Below are positions 35,682 through 44,419 of a DNA stretch of 64,000 bases, piece after piece. Positions within the stretch are counted from its first letter, which is position 1, and every line of letters begins with the position of its first letter. The translations under genes and the position numbers were made by a program. The DNA comes from Pseudomonas nitroreducens NBRC 12694 (GTDB lineage: Bacteria; Pseudomonadota; Gammaproteobacteria; Pseudomonadales; Pseudomonadaceae): contig NZ_BDAI01000012.1 in the NCBI RefSeq assembly GCF_002091755.1, positions 1-64,000 on the forward strand. Direction: 5' to 3'. Under the pieces are notes generated by a model. That model was not told where the DNA came from and did not search any database. It saw only the letters and a list, made by a program, of their open reading frames with translations.

Positions 35682-37211
35682 TCAATGATGGGCAGCGTCC
35701 ACCGCGATGGATTCGCCGCAGACGTCCACATGGCTGCGCTTGCGGTCGGCGAGGGCGAAGTGGATCAGCGCGCCGAGCCCGGCGCCGAAGAACCAGGAGA
35801 AATGCGACAGCGTTTCGAACGCCGGCACCAGCGCGAGGACGATGGCGATCAGCGCGGCGGGGACGAAGGCCGCCACTGCGCACAGGTTGACCCCGCCGCT
35901 GAAGTGATAGGCCGCCTCGCGGCTTTCGCTGTAGAGCTCCGGCAGGTTGACCCGGCCACGGCGCACCAGGTAGTAGTCGGTGACCATGATCCCGTACAGC
36001 GGGCCGAGCAAAGCGCCCAGGCCGCCGAGGAAATACACGATCACCGCCGGGCTGTTGTACAGGTGCCACGGCAGGATCAGTACGGCGATGGTGGCGCTGA
36101 GCAGGCCGGCGCGGCGGAAGTTCAGCAGGTTCGGCGCGAGATTGGTCAGCACGTACGCGGGGGCGACGAAGTTGGCCATGATGTTCACCGCCACGGTGAC
36201 GATCAGGAAGGCCAGGCAGGCCAGCACGAGGCCGAAGGTGTTGGGGATGGCGGCGACGATCTCGGTGGGGTTCTGCACCAGCTTGCCGTCGATGCTGAAC
36301 TGCGCGCCGGCCAGCACCACGGCGATCAGCGCGAAGCCCAGCATGTTCACCGGCAGGCCCCAGAAGTTGCCGACGCTGATGGTGCGGCGGTCCGGGCAAT
36401 TGCGGGTGAAGTCGCAGAAGTTGAGGATCATGGTGCCGTACAGCGAGACCCACAGTGCGGCGGCGCCCAACACCTTCAGCCACATGGTCGAGCCGGTCGG
36501 CGGATTGCCGCTGGACCAGGCAATCGATAGCCCGGCGCGCCAGTACATCCAGCCGGCGAGGCTGGCGAAGGCGACGAGGATGATCGGGCCGGCGAAGGAT
36601 TCGTAGCGGCGCACCATCTCCATGCCGTAGGCGAAGATCACCAGTTGCACGCACCAGATGCCGAGGAAGGTGATCCATCCGAGGCTCGACAGGCCGAGGA
36701 TCGAGTTCTGGTCGTAGGCCGCTAGACTCGGTGCAATGGCGGTGAGCAGCACCCGTAGCACGACCGAGGCGAGGTAGGTCTGGATGCCGAACCAGGCGAT
36801 GGCAATCACTGCGCGGATCAGTGCCGGCACCTGGGCGCCGTGGATGCCGAAACTGATGCGGCACATCACCGGGTAGGGCAGGCCAGTCTTCTGGCCCATG
36901 TAGCCGGAGAGGTTCATCAGCCCGTAGATCACCAGCGCGCCGAGGGCGAAGGCAGCGAGGATCTGCGCGCCGCTCATGCCCAGCGCGAACAGGCCGATGG
37001 CGAACGAGTAGTTGGCGATGTTGTGCACATCGTTGGTCCATAGCGCGAACAGGCTGTAGCGCCCCCAGCTGCGGCCGGTGGCCTTGGTCGGTGCCAGGTC
37101 GGCGCTGTACAGGCGCGGGCTCAGGGTTGGCGCGGCCGGCCGGGCGGCGGCCGCGCTATCGACAGATTGGAGGGGGGTAACGCCGGACAGGTGGGTAGGA
37201 CTGCGGGTCAT
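35682..37211 (-). CDS. NCS1-family nucleobase/allantoin/hydantoin permease
   Basis: A 509-residue 12-helix transporter. The NCS1 signatures are RSWGRYSLFALWTNDVHNIANY in the first helix region, GLPYPVMCRISFGIHG, and NFCDFTRNCP in the middle. The family imports nucleobases, allantoin or hydantoins with Na+ or H+; no catabolic genes are adjacent, so the substrate is open. PAO1 equivalent PA0476. A 444-bp region upstream carries a striking palindrome at 37449-37469 that may be its operator. Confidence 0.85.
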   Translation of the reverse strand: MTRSPTHLSGVTPLQSVDSAAAARPAAPTLSPRLYSADLAPTKATGRSWGRYSLFALWTNDVHNIANYSFAIGLFALGMSGAQILAAFALGALVIYGLMNLSGYMGQKTGLPYPVMCRISFGIHGAQVPALIRAVIAIAWFGIQTYLASVVLRVLLTAIAPSLAAYDQNSILGLSSLGWITFLGIWCVQLVIFAYGMEMVRRYESFAGPIILVAFASLAGWMYWRAGLSIAWSSGNPPTGSTMWLKVLGAAALWVSLYGTMILNFCDFTRNCPDRRTISVGNFWGLPVNMLGFALIAVVLAGAQFSIDGKLVQNPTEIVAAIPNTFGLVLACLAFLIVTVAVNIMANFVAPAYVLTNLAPNLLNFRRAGLLSATIAVLILPWHLYNSPAVIVYFLGGLGALLGPLYGIMVTDYYLVRRGRVNLPELYSESREAAYHFSGGVNLCAVAAFVPAALIAIVLALVPAFETLSHFSWFFGAGLGALIHFALADRKRSHVDVCGESIAVDAAHH

Positions 37212-37448
37212 GGGCTACTCGGCTTTGTATGCACGGCTTTTTATGGTTTGTGTGCAAAAGCCAATTCCGTGCCAGCCTGGTTCTCCTTGCAGTTCCGGTG
37301 GATTTTCCACTTCCTTTCGAATCGAGCAGAGCCCTTATTTGGTGCGGCTTTGCCAGGTATCCAGGGGGGCGTGAAATAATTTTCCATAGCAATCATTGAC
37401 TTGAGAGTCAGCTCTTGCCTGTGTGGAAAACAAGTGGATTGTGGATTT

Positions 37449-37469
37449 TGTACACAATAATTGTGCACA
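37449..37469. promoter_or_regulatory. Operator-like palindrome upstream of NCS1 permease gene
   Basis: TGTACACAAT-A-ATTGTGCACA, ten-base arms with one mismatch. The TTGT-ACAA core resembles GntR-family operators (TnGTnnnACnA). It lies about 240 nt before the permease start. Confidence 0.5.
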
Positions 37470-37507
37470 GGCGTTACTCATGGGCTCCAAAGTGGCCCTG
37501 GGACAGT

Positions 37508-37587
37508 CGCGGACAGAGTCCGCTCCTGCACGGAAGCTATCCGTGTGCGTAGGAGCGGGTGCTGTCTGCGATCGGGTAGGAGCGGCG
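37508..37587. repeat. GC-rich palindromic repeat, family C (copy 1)
   Basis: CGCGGACAGAGTCCGCTCCTGC, then TAGGAGCGGGTGCTGTCTGCG and TAGGAGCGGC. Related short copy near 42802. Typical Pseudomonas intergenic repeat. Confidence 0.6.
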
Positions 37588-37606
37588 CCAATCCCAACCG
37601 ATAGCC

Positions 37607-37633
37607 ATAAAAAAACCGCCCCGGAGGGCGGTT
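37607..37633 (-). terminator. Rho-independent terminator of glcB
   Basis: Read on the minus strand: AACCGCCC / GGGCGGTT stem, TCCG loop, then a run of seven T. Starts about 20 nt after the glcB stop. Confidence 0.92.
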
Positions 37634-37655
37634 CTTTCAACGCTAGGCGAAGCGC

Positions 37656-39833
37656 TTACAGACCGTTCTTCGCTTTGAACTCGCGACGACGGCGATGCAG
37701 GACCGGCTCGGTGTAGCCGTTGGGCTGCTGGGTGCCTTCGATGACCAGTTCCAGTGCGGCCTGGAAGGCCACGTTGTCGTCGAAGTTCGGCGCCATCGGG
37801 CGGTACTGGGCGTCACCGGCGTTCTGGCGATCCACTACCGAGGCCATGCGCTTGAGGCTTTCCAGCACCTGCTCCTGGGTCACTACGCCGTGGCGCAGCC
37901 AGTTGGCCAGCAGCTGGCTGGAGATGCGCAGGGTGGCGCGGTCTTCCATCAGGCCGACGTCGTTGATGTCCGGCACTTTGGAGCAGCCAACGCCCTGGTC
38001 GATCCAGCGCACTACATAGCCGAGGATGCCCTGGGAGTTGTTGTCCAGCTCGTTCTTGATCTCTTCCGCGCTCCAGTTGGTGTTCGGGGCGAGCGGAATG
38101 GTCAGGATGTCGTCCACCGAAGCCGGTGCGCGCTTGGCCAGTTCGGCCTGACGGGCGAACACGTCGACCTTGTGGTAGTGCAGCGCGTGCAGGGTGGCGG
38201 CGGTCGGCGACGGAACCCAGGCGGTGTTGGCGCCAGCCAGCGGGTGAGCGATCTTCTGCTCGAGCATGGCGGCCATCAGGTCGGGCATGGCCCACATGCC
38301 CTTGCCGATCTGGGCCTTGCCCTGCAGGCCGGTAGCCAGGCCGACGTCGACGTTGTTGTTCTCGTAGGAGCCGATCCACTTTTCGGTCTTCATGGCGCCC
38401 TTGCGCACCATGGCGCCGGCTTCCATGGAGGTGTGGATCTCGTCACCGGTGCGGTCGAGGAAGCCGGTGTTGATGAACACCACGCGCTCGGCGGCGGCCT
38501 TGATGCAGGCCTTGAGGTTGACGGTGGTGCGGCGCTCTTCGTCCATGATGCCGACTTTCAGCGTGTTGCGCGGCAGGCCCAGCAGGTCCTCGACGCGGCT
38601 GAAGATCTCGGCGGCGAAGGCGACTTCTTCCGGGCCATGCATCTTCGGCTTGACGATGTAGACGCTGCCGGTGCGGCTGTTCTTGCGGGTGGCGCTGCCG
38701 TTCAGGTTGTGAATGGCGATCAGGCTGGTGAACAGGCCGTCCTGGATGCCTTCGGGCACTTCGTTGCCCTGGGCGTCGAGGATCGCCGGGTTGGTCATCA
38801 GGTGGCCAACGTTACGCACGAACAGCAGGGAGCGGCCATGCAGGCTCAGCTCGGAACCATCGGCCTTGGTGTAGACGCGGTCCGGGTTCATGGTGCGGGT
38901 GAAGGTGCTGCCGCCCTTGGAGACCTGCTCGGCGAGGTCGCCTTTCATCAGGCCCAGCCAGTTGCGGTAGACCACGACCTTGTCGTCGGCATCGACGGCG
39001 GCCACGGAGTCTTCGCAGTCCATGATGGTGGTCAGCGCGGACTCCATCAGGACGTCCTTCACGCCAGCGGCATCGGTCTGGCCGATCGGGCTGGTCGGGT
39101 CGATCTGGATTTCGAAGTGCAGGCCGTTGTGCTTGAGCAGCACGGCTTTCGGCTTGGCGGCTTCGCCCTGGAAGGCGAGGAACTGAGCGGCGTTCTTCAG
39201 GCCGGTCTCGCTGCCATTCTTCAGGGTCACGGCCAGTGCGCCGTTCTTCACGACATAGGCGGTGGCGTCGACGTGGGAGCCGGATTCCAGCGCGGCGGCT
39301 TCGTCGAGGAAGGCGCGGGCGAAGGCGATGACCTTGTCACCACGGACCTTGTTGTAACCCTTGCCCTTCTCGGCGCCGTTCTCTTCGCTGATTGCGTCGG
39401 TGCCGTAGAGTGCATCGTACAGCGAGCCCCAGCGGGCGTTCGCGGCGTTCAGGGCGAAGCGCGCGTTCATCACCGGCACGACCAGCTGCGGGCCGGCCAT
39501 GCGGGCGATTTCTTCGTCGACGTTCTGGGTGCTGGCCTGGAAGTCGGCCGGCTCGGGCAGCAGGTAACCGATTTCCTGCAGGAAGGCCTTGTAGGCGGCC
39601 GCGTCATGCGGCTGGCCGGCGCGGGCCTGGTGCCAGCCATCGACCTTCGCCTGGATCTCGTCGCGCTTGGCGAGCAGAGCCTTGTTCTTGGGGGCCAGGT
39701 CGTTGATTACGGTTTCGACACCTGCCCAGAACTTGCCGGCGTCGATGCCGGTGCCGGGAATGGCTTCGTTGTTTACGAAGTCGAACAGGACTTTGGCGAC
39801 CTGCAGGCCACCGACTTGAACGCGTTCAGTCAT
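37656..39833 (-). CDS. glcB: Malate synthase G
   Basis: Condenses glyoxylate with acetyl-CoA to malate, the second step of the glyoxylate shunt, needed for growth on acetate and fatty acids. The 725-residue length is that of the monomeric G isoform. Recognisable segments: TTIMDCEDSVAAVDADDKV, KPKMHGPEEVAF, GIMDEERRTTVNL (catalytic acid region), and WVPSPTAATLHALHYH. ATG at 39833 is preceded by GAGG. The 294-bp upstream gap includes the inverted repeat TCTGGA-TTGT-TCCAGA at 40002-40017 in an AT-rich tract, likely its promoter region. PAO1 equivalent PA0482. Confidence 0.97.
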   Translation of the reverse strand: MTERVQVGGLQVAKVLFDFVNNEAIPGTGIDAGKFWAGVETVINDLAPKNKALLAKRDEIQAKVDGWHQARAGQPHDAAAYKAFLQEIGYLLPEPADFQASTQNVDEEIARMAGPQLVVPVMNARFALNAANARWGSLYDALYGTDAISEENGAEKGKGYNKVRGDKVIAFARAFLDEAAALESGSHVDATAYVVKNGALAVTLKNGSETGLKNAAQFLAFQGEAAKPKAVLLKHNGLHFEIQIDPTSPIGQTDAAGVKDVLMESALTTIMDCEDSVAAVDADDKVVVYRNWLGLMKGDLAEQVSKGGSTFTRTMNPDRVYTKADGSELSLHGRSLLFVRNVGHLMTNPAILDAQGNEVPEGIQDGLFTSLIAIHNLNGSATRKNSRTGSVYIVKPKMHGPEEVAFAAEIFSRVEDLLGLPRNTLKVGIMDEERRTTVNLKACIKAAAERVVFINTGFLDRTGDEIHTSMEAGAMVRKGAMKTEKWIGSYENNNVDVGLATGLQGKAQIGKGMWAMPDLMAAMLEQKIAHPLAGANTAWVPSPTAATLHALHYHKVDVFARQAELAKRAPASVDDILTIPLAPNTNWSAEEIKNELDNNSQGILGYVVRWIDQGVGCSKVPDINDVGLMEDRATLRISSQLLANWLRHGVVTQEQVLESLKRMASVVDRQNAGDAQYRPMAPNFDDNVAFQAALELVIEGTQQPNGYTEPVLHRRRREFKAKNGL

Positions 39834-40127
39834 TGCTTGCCTCACTCTGCTCAGGACCAGCTCTGGACACAGGCAAAACGCCTTGTAGTCCGAGCCGCGG
39901 AATACTACATGATGCCGTGGGAAAAATCAGTGGGCTAGCGTCGCGGTTAGACCAAAGTACGCATATCAGTCACGTAGCAGGTCATATGTTCGCAAAAATC
40001 TTCTGGATTGTTCCAGATAAATCTTAAAACTGTACACGCATAACATCTTCGGGTACCTGTGGCAGCCCGTCGCAGCCGGCTAACCTCGCCGAGCCTATAC
40101 TGCTTTTTCCCTTCTGGAGAATCCCGC

Positions 40128-40577
40128 ATGTCCGTGACGCTTGCCACCCCCTCCGATCTGGATGACCTGGTTCTGCTGTTTTCCGGCTACCTCGATTTCT
40201 ACGAGGTGCCTGCGCCCCACGCAAAGATTCGCGAGTTTCTTGAGGCGCGCATCGGCAGCGGGCAGTCCACGGTCTTCATCGCGCGCAGCATCGATGGGCT
40301 GGCGGTCGGCTTCGTGCAGCTGTACCCCTTCTTCGCTTCCCTGGCGTTGCAGGCATCCTGGCTGGTCAGCGACCTCTACGTGCTGCCTGCCGCGCGTCGC
40401 GACGGTTATGGCGAAGCGCTGATGAACGCCGCCCGTGCCCACGGCGAGAGCACCGGTGCCTGCGGCCTGATGTTGGAGACGGCGAAGACCAACCACGCGG
40501 GCCAGTCGTTGTATGAGCGCCTGGGCTACAAGCGGGACGACAAGTTCTACACCTATTGGCTGGACCTCACGGCCTAG
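40128..40577 (+). CDS. GNAT-family N-acetyltransferase
   Basis: A 149-residue single-domain GNAT protein. The acetyl-CoA-binding motif region reads WLVSDLYVLPAARRDGYGEALMNAARAH, followed by LMLETAKTNHAGQSLYERLGY, the classic C-terminal part. Substrate unknown. ATG at 40128 with TGGAGA upstream. The downstream ACT-domain gene starts 19 nt later, so the pair probably forms an operon. PAO1 equivalent PA0483. Confidence 0.85.
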   Translation: MSVTLATPSDLDDLVLLFSGYLDFYEVPAPHAKIREFLEARIGSGQSTVFIARSIDGLAVGFVQLYPFFASLALQASWLVSDLYVLPAARRDGYGEALMNAARAHGESTGACGLMLETAKTNHAGQSLYERLGYKRDDKFYTYWLDLTA

Positions 40578-40596
40578 CCCTTCGCGGAGACTGCTC

Positions 40597-41115
40597 ATGG
40601 ACCACCTCGTATTGACCGTCATCGCCCAGGACCAGCCCGGCCTGGTGGAGCGCGTGGCCAAATGCATCGCCGCCCACGGCGGCAACTGGCTGGAAAGCCG
40701 CATGTCGCGCATGGCTGGGCAGTTCGCCGGAATCCTTCGCGTGGCGGTGCCCGCCGAGGGCTATGACGAGCTGGTCGAAGGCCTGCAGGAGCTCAGCGAG
40801 CACGGTATCCGCGTGCTGCTGGCGGAGAGCGGTATCGAGCCAGCCTGCAACTGGAAACCGATCCATCTCGACCTGGTGGGCAATGACCGCCCCGGCATCG
40901 TCCGCGACATCACCCAGTTGCTGGCCGAACACGGCGTGAACCTGGAGAGCCTGACCACGGAGGTGCTACCGGCGCCCATGAGCAGCGAACCGCTGTTTCA
41001 CGCCGAGGCCTTGCTGGCCGTGCCGCTGACCTTGCCGCTGGAAACCCTGCAAGGAAAGCTGGAAGAACTGGCGGACGACCTGATGGTGGAGCTGAATTTC
41101 CACAGCGGGGAGTAA
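40597..41115 (+). CDS. ACT-domain protein, GcvR-like
   Basis: A 172-residue protein made of two ACT domains (about 3-75: LVLTVIAQDQPGLVERVAKC; about 88-170: IHLDLVGNDRPGIVRDITQLLAEHGVNLESL). The layout matches the glycine cleavage system transcriptional repressor GcvR, which works by binding another regulator rather than DNA. Whether it controls glycine metabolism here is unproven. GGAGA Shine-Dalgarno. PAO1 equivalent PA0484. Confidence 0.85.
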   Translation: MDHLVLTVIAQDQPGLVERVAKCIAAHGGNWLESRMSRMAGQFAGILRVAVPAEGYDELVEGLQELSEHGIRVLLAESGIEPACNWKPIHLDLVGNDRPGIVRDITQLLAEHGVNLESLTTEVLPAPMSSEPLFHAEALLAVPLTLPLETLQGKLEELADDLMVELNFHSGE

Positions 41116-41762
41116 CAGCTCTGCTCCGATCCTCCGTCTTGTGGAAAAACCTGTGGGCTCTCTGTTGATGAATTGACAGAGGGCCAATTTTATCTGGGCC
41201 TGGCGCCAATCTGTTTATCCACTTCCTGCCTTGAAGCTGTGCACAGATCGCGGGGATTGCGCCGTGGGCATTCTGTTGATAACTGTCTGCGGTGCACTGT
41301 TTTCGGGGGGTTGATGGTGCTGCTTGCTTTTTGTACAGCAGCGTCTCAGGGAAAGCAGCGCTTCGAACCTTCCAGACACTGTGCACAAATCCACTGGAAG
41401 AGTCTGTGGAGAAGCCGTTCATGGAACGCTGCAGATAGCGCCGCTTCTGACGTCCAGAGAGTTGTCCACTTTCTGATCGGGCGGCGTTCGCTCATCCACA
41501 CGAAGCGGGGATCAGCCTGTGGAAAAGCCGGTGGAATGCTCTTGCAGGCCAGACGACGCGGGGATTCTAGGGATTTGATCAGATATTGATCGGTCGGCAT
41601 TCTGCTGCCGCGGAAATAGGCAGTGAGAGGAGCGGGCCGGGGTCGGTTGTGGAAGAAACGAGCGTTATCCCCGCAATCGCGGGATAGCGCTGTGGACAAT
41701 CTGCGGGTGACTTCCTGCAAGCCACAGCTGGTGTGGCTTGCAGGCGGTGGATCAATTAATGA
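41116..41762. other. 647-bp gene-free region with cluster of DnaA-box-like sites
   Basis: No convincing coding sequence on either strand. Seven 9-mers differ by one base from the DnaA box TTATCCACA/TGTGGATAA: 41140 TGTGGAAAA, 41215 TTATCCACT, 41274 TGTTGATAA, 41405 TGTGGAGAA, 41492 TCATCCACA, 41518 TGTGGAAAA, 41691 TGTGGACAA. A two-mismatch site is at 41462. It ends with a perfect hairpin at 41714-41744. Candidate DnaA-binding (titration or regulatory) locus; by chance about 0.1-0.2 such sites would be expected with equal base use. Confidence 0.5.
41714..41744. terminator. Perfect 13-bp hairpin downstream of rarD
   Basis: CCTGCAAGCCACA / TGTGGCTTGCAGG with loop GCTGG, 19 nt after the rarD stop on the minus strand. 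No T tract follows, so it is either a transcript-stabilising or a rho-assisted end. Confidence 0.6.
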
Positions 41763-42650
41763 TCAGTCACCGCGGGAGAGGCGATACCAGATGTCCACGC
41801 TGTACACGACCAGCCCCGCCCAGATGCAGCACAAGGAAATCAGGCGCGTCGTGTCCAGGTGCTCGCCGAACAGCAGGATCGCCTGCAGCAGCACCAGGGT
41901 CGGCGCCAGGTACTGCAGGAAGCCAAGGGTGGCGTAGGGCAGGTGGCGTGCGGCGGCGTTGAAGCACACCAGCGGCACCAGGGTGATCGGGCCGGCGGCG
42001 GCGAGCCAGAAGGCGTCCTTGGTGGTCCAGAAATCGAGATGCGCACTGGGGCCCTCGGCGAACAGCACGAGGTAGCCGATCGCCAGCGGCAGCAGGATCC
42101 AGGTCTCCACCACCAGCCCCGGCAGCGCGGCCACCGGCGCCTGCTTGCGGATCAGCCCGTAGAAGCCGAAGGTCAGCGCCAGCGCGAGTGATACCCAGGG
42201 CAGGCTGCCCAGCTGCCACAGCTGTTGGGCCACACCCAGCGCGGCGAGGCCGACCGCGACCCACTGCAGCGGGCGCAGGCGTTCGCGCAGGATAACCAGG
42301 CCCAGCAGTACGTTGATCAGCGGGTTGATGTAGTAACCCAGGCTGGCCTCGATCATGTGGCCGTTGTTCACCGCCCAGACGTAGACCAGCCAGTTGCTGG
42401 CGATGAGCAGCCCGCTGGCGGTGAGCACGGCGATGCGCTTGGGATTCTCGCGCAGTTCGCGCCACCAGCCGGGATGCTTCCACACCAGCAGGAGTAGCGC
42501 GCCGAACACCGCCGACCAGATGGCGCGATGGGTAATGATCTCCAGGGCGGGAATGCGTTCGAGCAGCTTGAAGTAGATCGGGAAGAGCCCCCAGATGACA
42601 TAGGCAGTCAAGCCCAGGGCGTAGCCCCGGCGGGGATTGGCGGTGGCCAT
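41763..42650 (-). CDS. rarD: EamA-family transporter RarD
   Basis: A 295-residue drug/metabolite transporter with ten predicted helices in two EamA halves. The N-terminal RarD signature GYALGLTAYVIWGLFPIYFKLL, TASNW-like IASNWLVYVWAVNNGHMIEASLGYYINPL, and the C-terminal GFLQYLAPTLVLLQAILLFGE are all family-typical. Its E. coli namesake was described as chloramphenicol-sensitive-related; the substrate is unknown. It stands alone between two long intergenic regions. PAO1 equivalent PA0485. Confidence 0.9.
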   Translation of the reverse strand: MATANPRRGYALGLTAYVIWGLFPIYFKLLERIPALEIITHRAIWSAVFGALLLLVWKHPGWWRELRENPKRIAVLTASGLLIASNWLVYVWAVNNGHMIEASLGYYINPLINVLLGLVILRERLRPLQWVAVGLAALGVAQQLWQLGSLPWVSLALALTFGFYGLIRKQAPVAALPGLVVETWILLPLAIGYLVLFAEGPSAHLDFWTTKDAFWLAAAGPITLVPLVCFNAAARHLPYATLGFLQYLAPTLVLLQAILLFGEHLDTTRLISLCCIWAGLVVYSVDIWYRLSRGD

Positions 42651-42801
42651 GGAACATCCTTGGTTAGGCAGCTAATGAGTGGCTGCACAATTCTAGGGCG
42701 TGCCACGGGGCTTGTCTGTGCCGCTGTGGTGGAAGTGGCGAGGGCGCCGATGATTGTGCGTAACGTTGGTTTTACGGGGAGGATGTGTGAAGGGAAGCCA
42801 T

Positions 42802-42872
42802 CGCGGACGGAGTCCGCTCATACGAAGCCTGACGCCGCGTAGCAGGGGACTCTGTGCGCGATCCGGCCGCCG
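42802..42872. repeat. GC-rich palindromic repeat, family C (copy 2)
   Basis: CGCGGACGGAGTCCGCTC palindrome with a degenerate second half, ending with the GGCCGCCGGGCCGG hairpin. Lies in the 234-bp gap between srkA and rarD; no other feature seen there. Confidence 0.55.
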
Positions 42873-42884
42873 GGCCGGTAAGAG

Positions 42885-43859
42885 TCAGAACAACCGCAAC
42901 GGTTCCTCATCCAGCGCCGCCAATTGCTCGCGCAGCACCAGTACCTGCTCGCCCCAGTAACGCTCGCTGCCGAACCAGGGGAAGCTCGGCGGGAACGCCG
43001 GGTCGTCCCAGCGGCGCGCCAGCCACGCGCTGTAGTGCATCAGGCGCAGGGAGCGCAGGCCTTCGATCAGCGGCAGTTCGCGCGGGTCGAAATCGTGGAA
43101 TTCCTGGTAGCCGTCGACCAGTTCGGAAAGTTGCCCCAGGCGCTCGTGGCGCTCGCCGGCGAGCATCATCCACAGGTCCTGCACGGCCGGGCCCATGCGG
43201 CAGTCGTCGAGGTCGACGACGTGGAAGGTGTCGTCGCGGCACAGCAGGTTGCCGGGGTGGCAATCCCCATGCATGCGGATGGGGGTGTATTTCACGCGGG
43301 CGTACAGGTCATCGACTTTTTTCAGCAGGTCGCGGGCCACGGATTCATAGGCCGGCAGCAGGCTTTTCGGGATGAAGTTGCCGTCCAGCAGGGTGGCCAG
43401 GGACTCGTGCCCGAAGTTCCGCGGCGTCAGTGCCTCGCGGTGCTCGAAGGGGCGATTGGCACCTACGGCGTGCAGGCGACCGAGCAGTTGGCCGAGGCGA
43501 TAGAGCTGATCGAGGTTGCCCGGCTCCGGCGCGCGGCCGCCACGGCGGGGGAACAGGGTGAAGCGGAAGCCGGCGTGCTCGAAAAGGGTCTGCCCTTCAT
43601 GCACCAGCGGCGCCACTACCGGGACTTCGCACTCGGCCAGTTCGGCGGAGAAGGTGTGCTCCTCGAGGATCGCTTCGCTGGTCCAGCGCCCGGGGCGGTA
43701 GAACTTGGCGATCAGCGGCTCGCTGTCCTCGATGCCCACCTGGTAGACGCGGTTCTCGTAGCTGTTGAGCGCAAGAACACGGGCATCGCTGAGAAAACCG
43801 ATGCTTTCCACTGCATCCAGTACCAGATCGGGCGTGAGGTCGGAAAAAGGATGAGACAT
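42885..43859 (-). CDS. srkA: Stress response kinase A (YihE family)
   Basis: A 324-residue protein kinase of the aminoglycoside-phosphotransferase/choline-kinase fold. It has Lys in PLIAKFYRPGRW, the catalytic loop MHGDCHPGNLL (about residue 200) and metal Asp in HVVDLDDCRMGPAVQDLW. E. coli SrkA phosphorylates Ser/Thr and protects against MazF-mediated death under oxidative stress. In E. coli it precedes dsbA; here it is isolated. PAO1 equivalent PA0486. Confidence 0.9.
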   Translation of the reverse strand: MSHPFSDLTPDLVLDAVESIGFLSDARVLALNSYENRVYQVGIEDSEPLIAKFYRPGRWTSEAILEEHTFSAELAECEVPVVAPLVHEGQTLFEHAGFRFTLFPRRGGRAPEPGNLDQLYRLGQLLGRLHAVGANRPFEHREALTPRNFGHESLATLLDGNFIPKSLLPAYESVARDLLKKVDDLYARVKYTPIRMHGDCHPGNLLCRDDTFHVVDLDDCRMGPAVQDLWMMLAGERHERLGQLSELVDGYQEFHDFDPRELPLIEGLRSLRLMHYSAWLARRWDDPAFPPSFPWFGSERYWGEQVLVLREQLAALDEEPLRLF

Positions 43860-43927
43860 GGCGACGATCCGGCAGTGGTAAAGCTGCCTAGTGTACCCAG
43901 TCCACCGTCAATGGGTGGGAAGTCGCC

Positions 43928-44299
43928 TCAGTGGTCGGCGCAGTGCTTGCTCAGGTAGTCGACGAAGTCCGTAGCCAGTGCACGGCGCTCGCCTTTCACC
44001 AGGGTGAGTTTCTGCATCGAACGGGCTTTGCACGTGACTGCTTGGGACTGCTTGGCCGTGTTGTGCAGCGGCGTCAGCAGCAGGTCGTAGGGCGTGCCCT
44101 GGCGGGCCTGTTCGGCGAGTTCATCCTCGTTGCCGCCGATCAGCAGGACCTTGTTGCGGGTTTGGATCTGGTACTGGTCCACCAGCGGTTCCAGTATCGG
44201 CATCAGCTCGGTACTGGCGCCAACACGCAGCACGTCGGGGCCGGCGTGGCTGGCAAAGGGCAGGAACAGGAGGGCGAGAAGCAGTAACGGGCGGCGCAT
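43928..44299 (-). CDS. Mini ModA-like periplasmic protein
   Basis: A 123-residue exported protein with signal peptide (MRRPLLLLALLFLPFASHA). The remaining about 100 residues resemble the first lobe of a molybdate-binding ModA protein (VLRVGASTELMPILEPLVDQYQ ... KVLLIGGNEDELAEQARQGTPYDLLLTP). The second lobe is missing and the chain ends soon after with DFVDYLSKHCADH. ModA proteins are usually about 250 residues. It lies just downstream of modE, which supports a molybdate link, but anion binding with one lobe is uncertain. Two cysteines near the end could form a disulfide. Confidence 0.65.
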   Translation of the reverse strand: MRRPLLLLALLFLPFASHAGPDVLRVGASTELMPILEPLVDQYQIQTRNKVLLIGGNEDELAEQARQGTPYDLLLTPLHNTAKQSQAVTCKARSMQKLTLVKGERRALATDFVDYLSKHCADH

Positions 44300-44419
44300 G
44301 GTGGGAGCTCCGGGTGGCCGGGGTCCCGCCCGGCATGAGCGGGACTCTGGCTGCTATTGGAGCGCGGCGCGTCGTCGCGGGGGTTGATATGAGGCAGGGA
44401 ATCTCATGTGCCTGGGAGG

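Larger units (their letters stand above)
37212..37655. other. Intergenic region upstream of NCS1 permease gene
   Basis: 444 bp without a gene. From left to right: an AT-rich leader (GGTTTGTGTGCAAAAG at about 37242), TGTGGAAAA at 37422, a 21-bp palindrome (37449-37469), a GC-rich repeat (37508-37587), and the glcB terminator (37607-37633). Confidence 0.7.

Noticed and set aside
41346..41720. 124-codon minus-strand frame in the DnaA-box-rich region
   Set aside because: No Shine-Dalgarno, no recognisable domain, unusual composition; the DNA-level motifs explain the sequence better.
41116..41762. Chromosomal origin of replication
   Set aside because: No dnaA, dnaN, gidA or rpmH neighbours, no perfect DnaA box and no clear AT-rich unwinding region; better viewed as a possible DnaA-binding locus.
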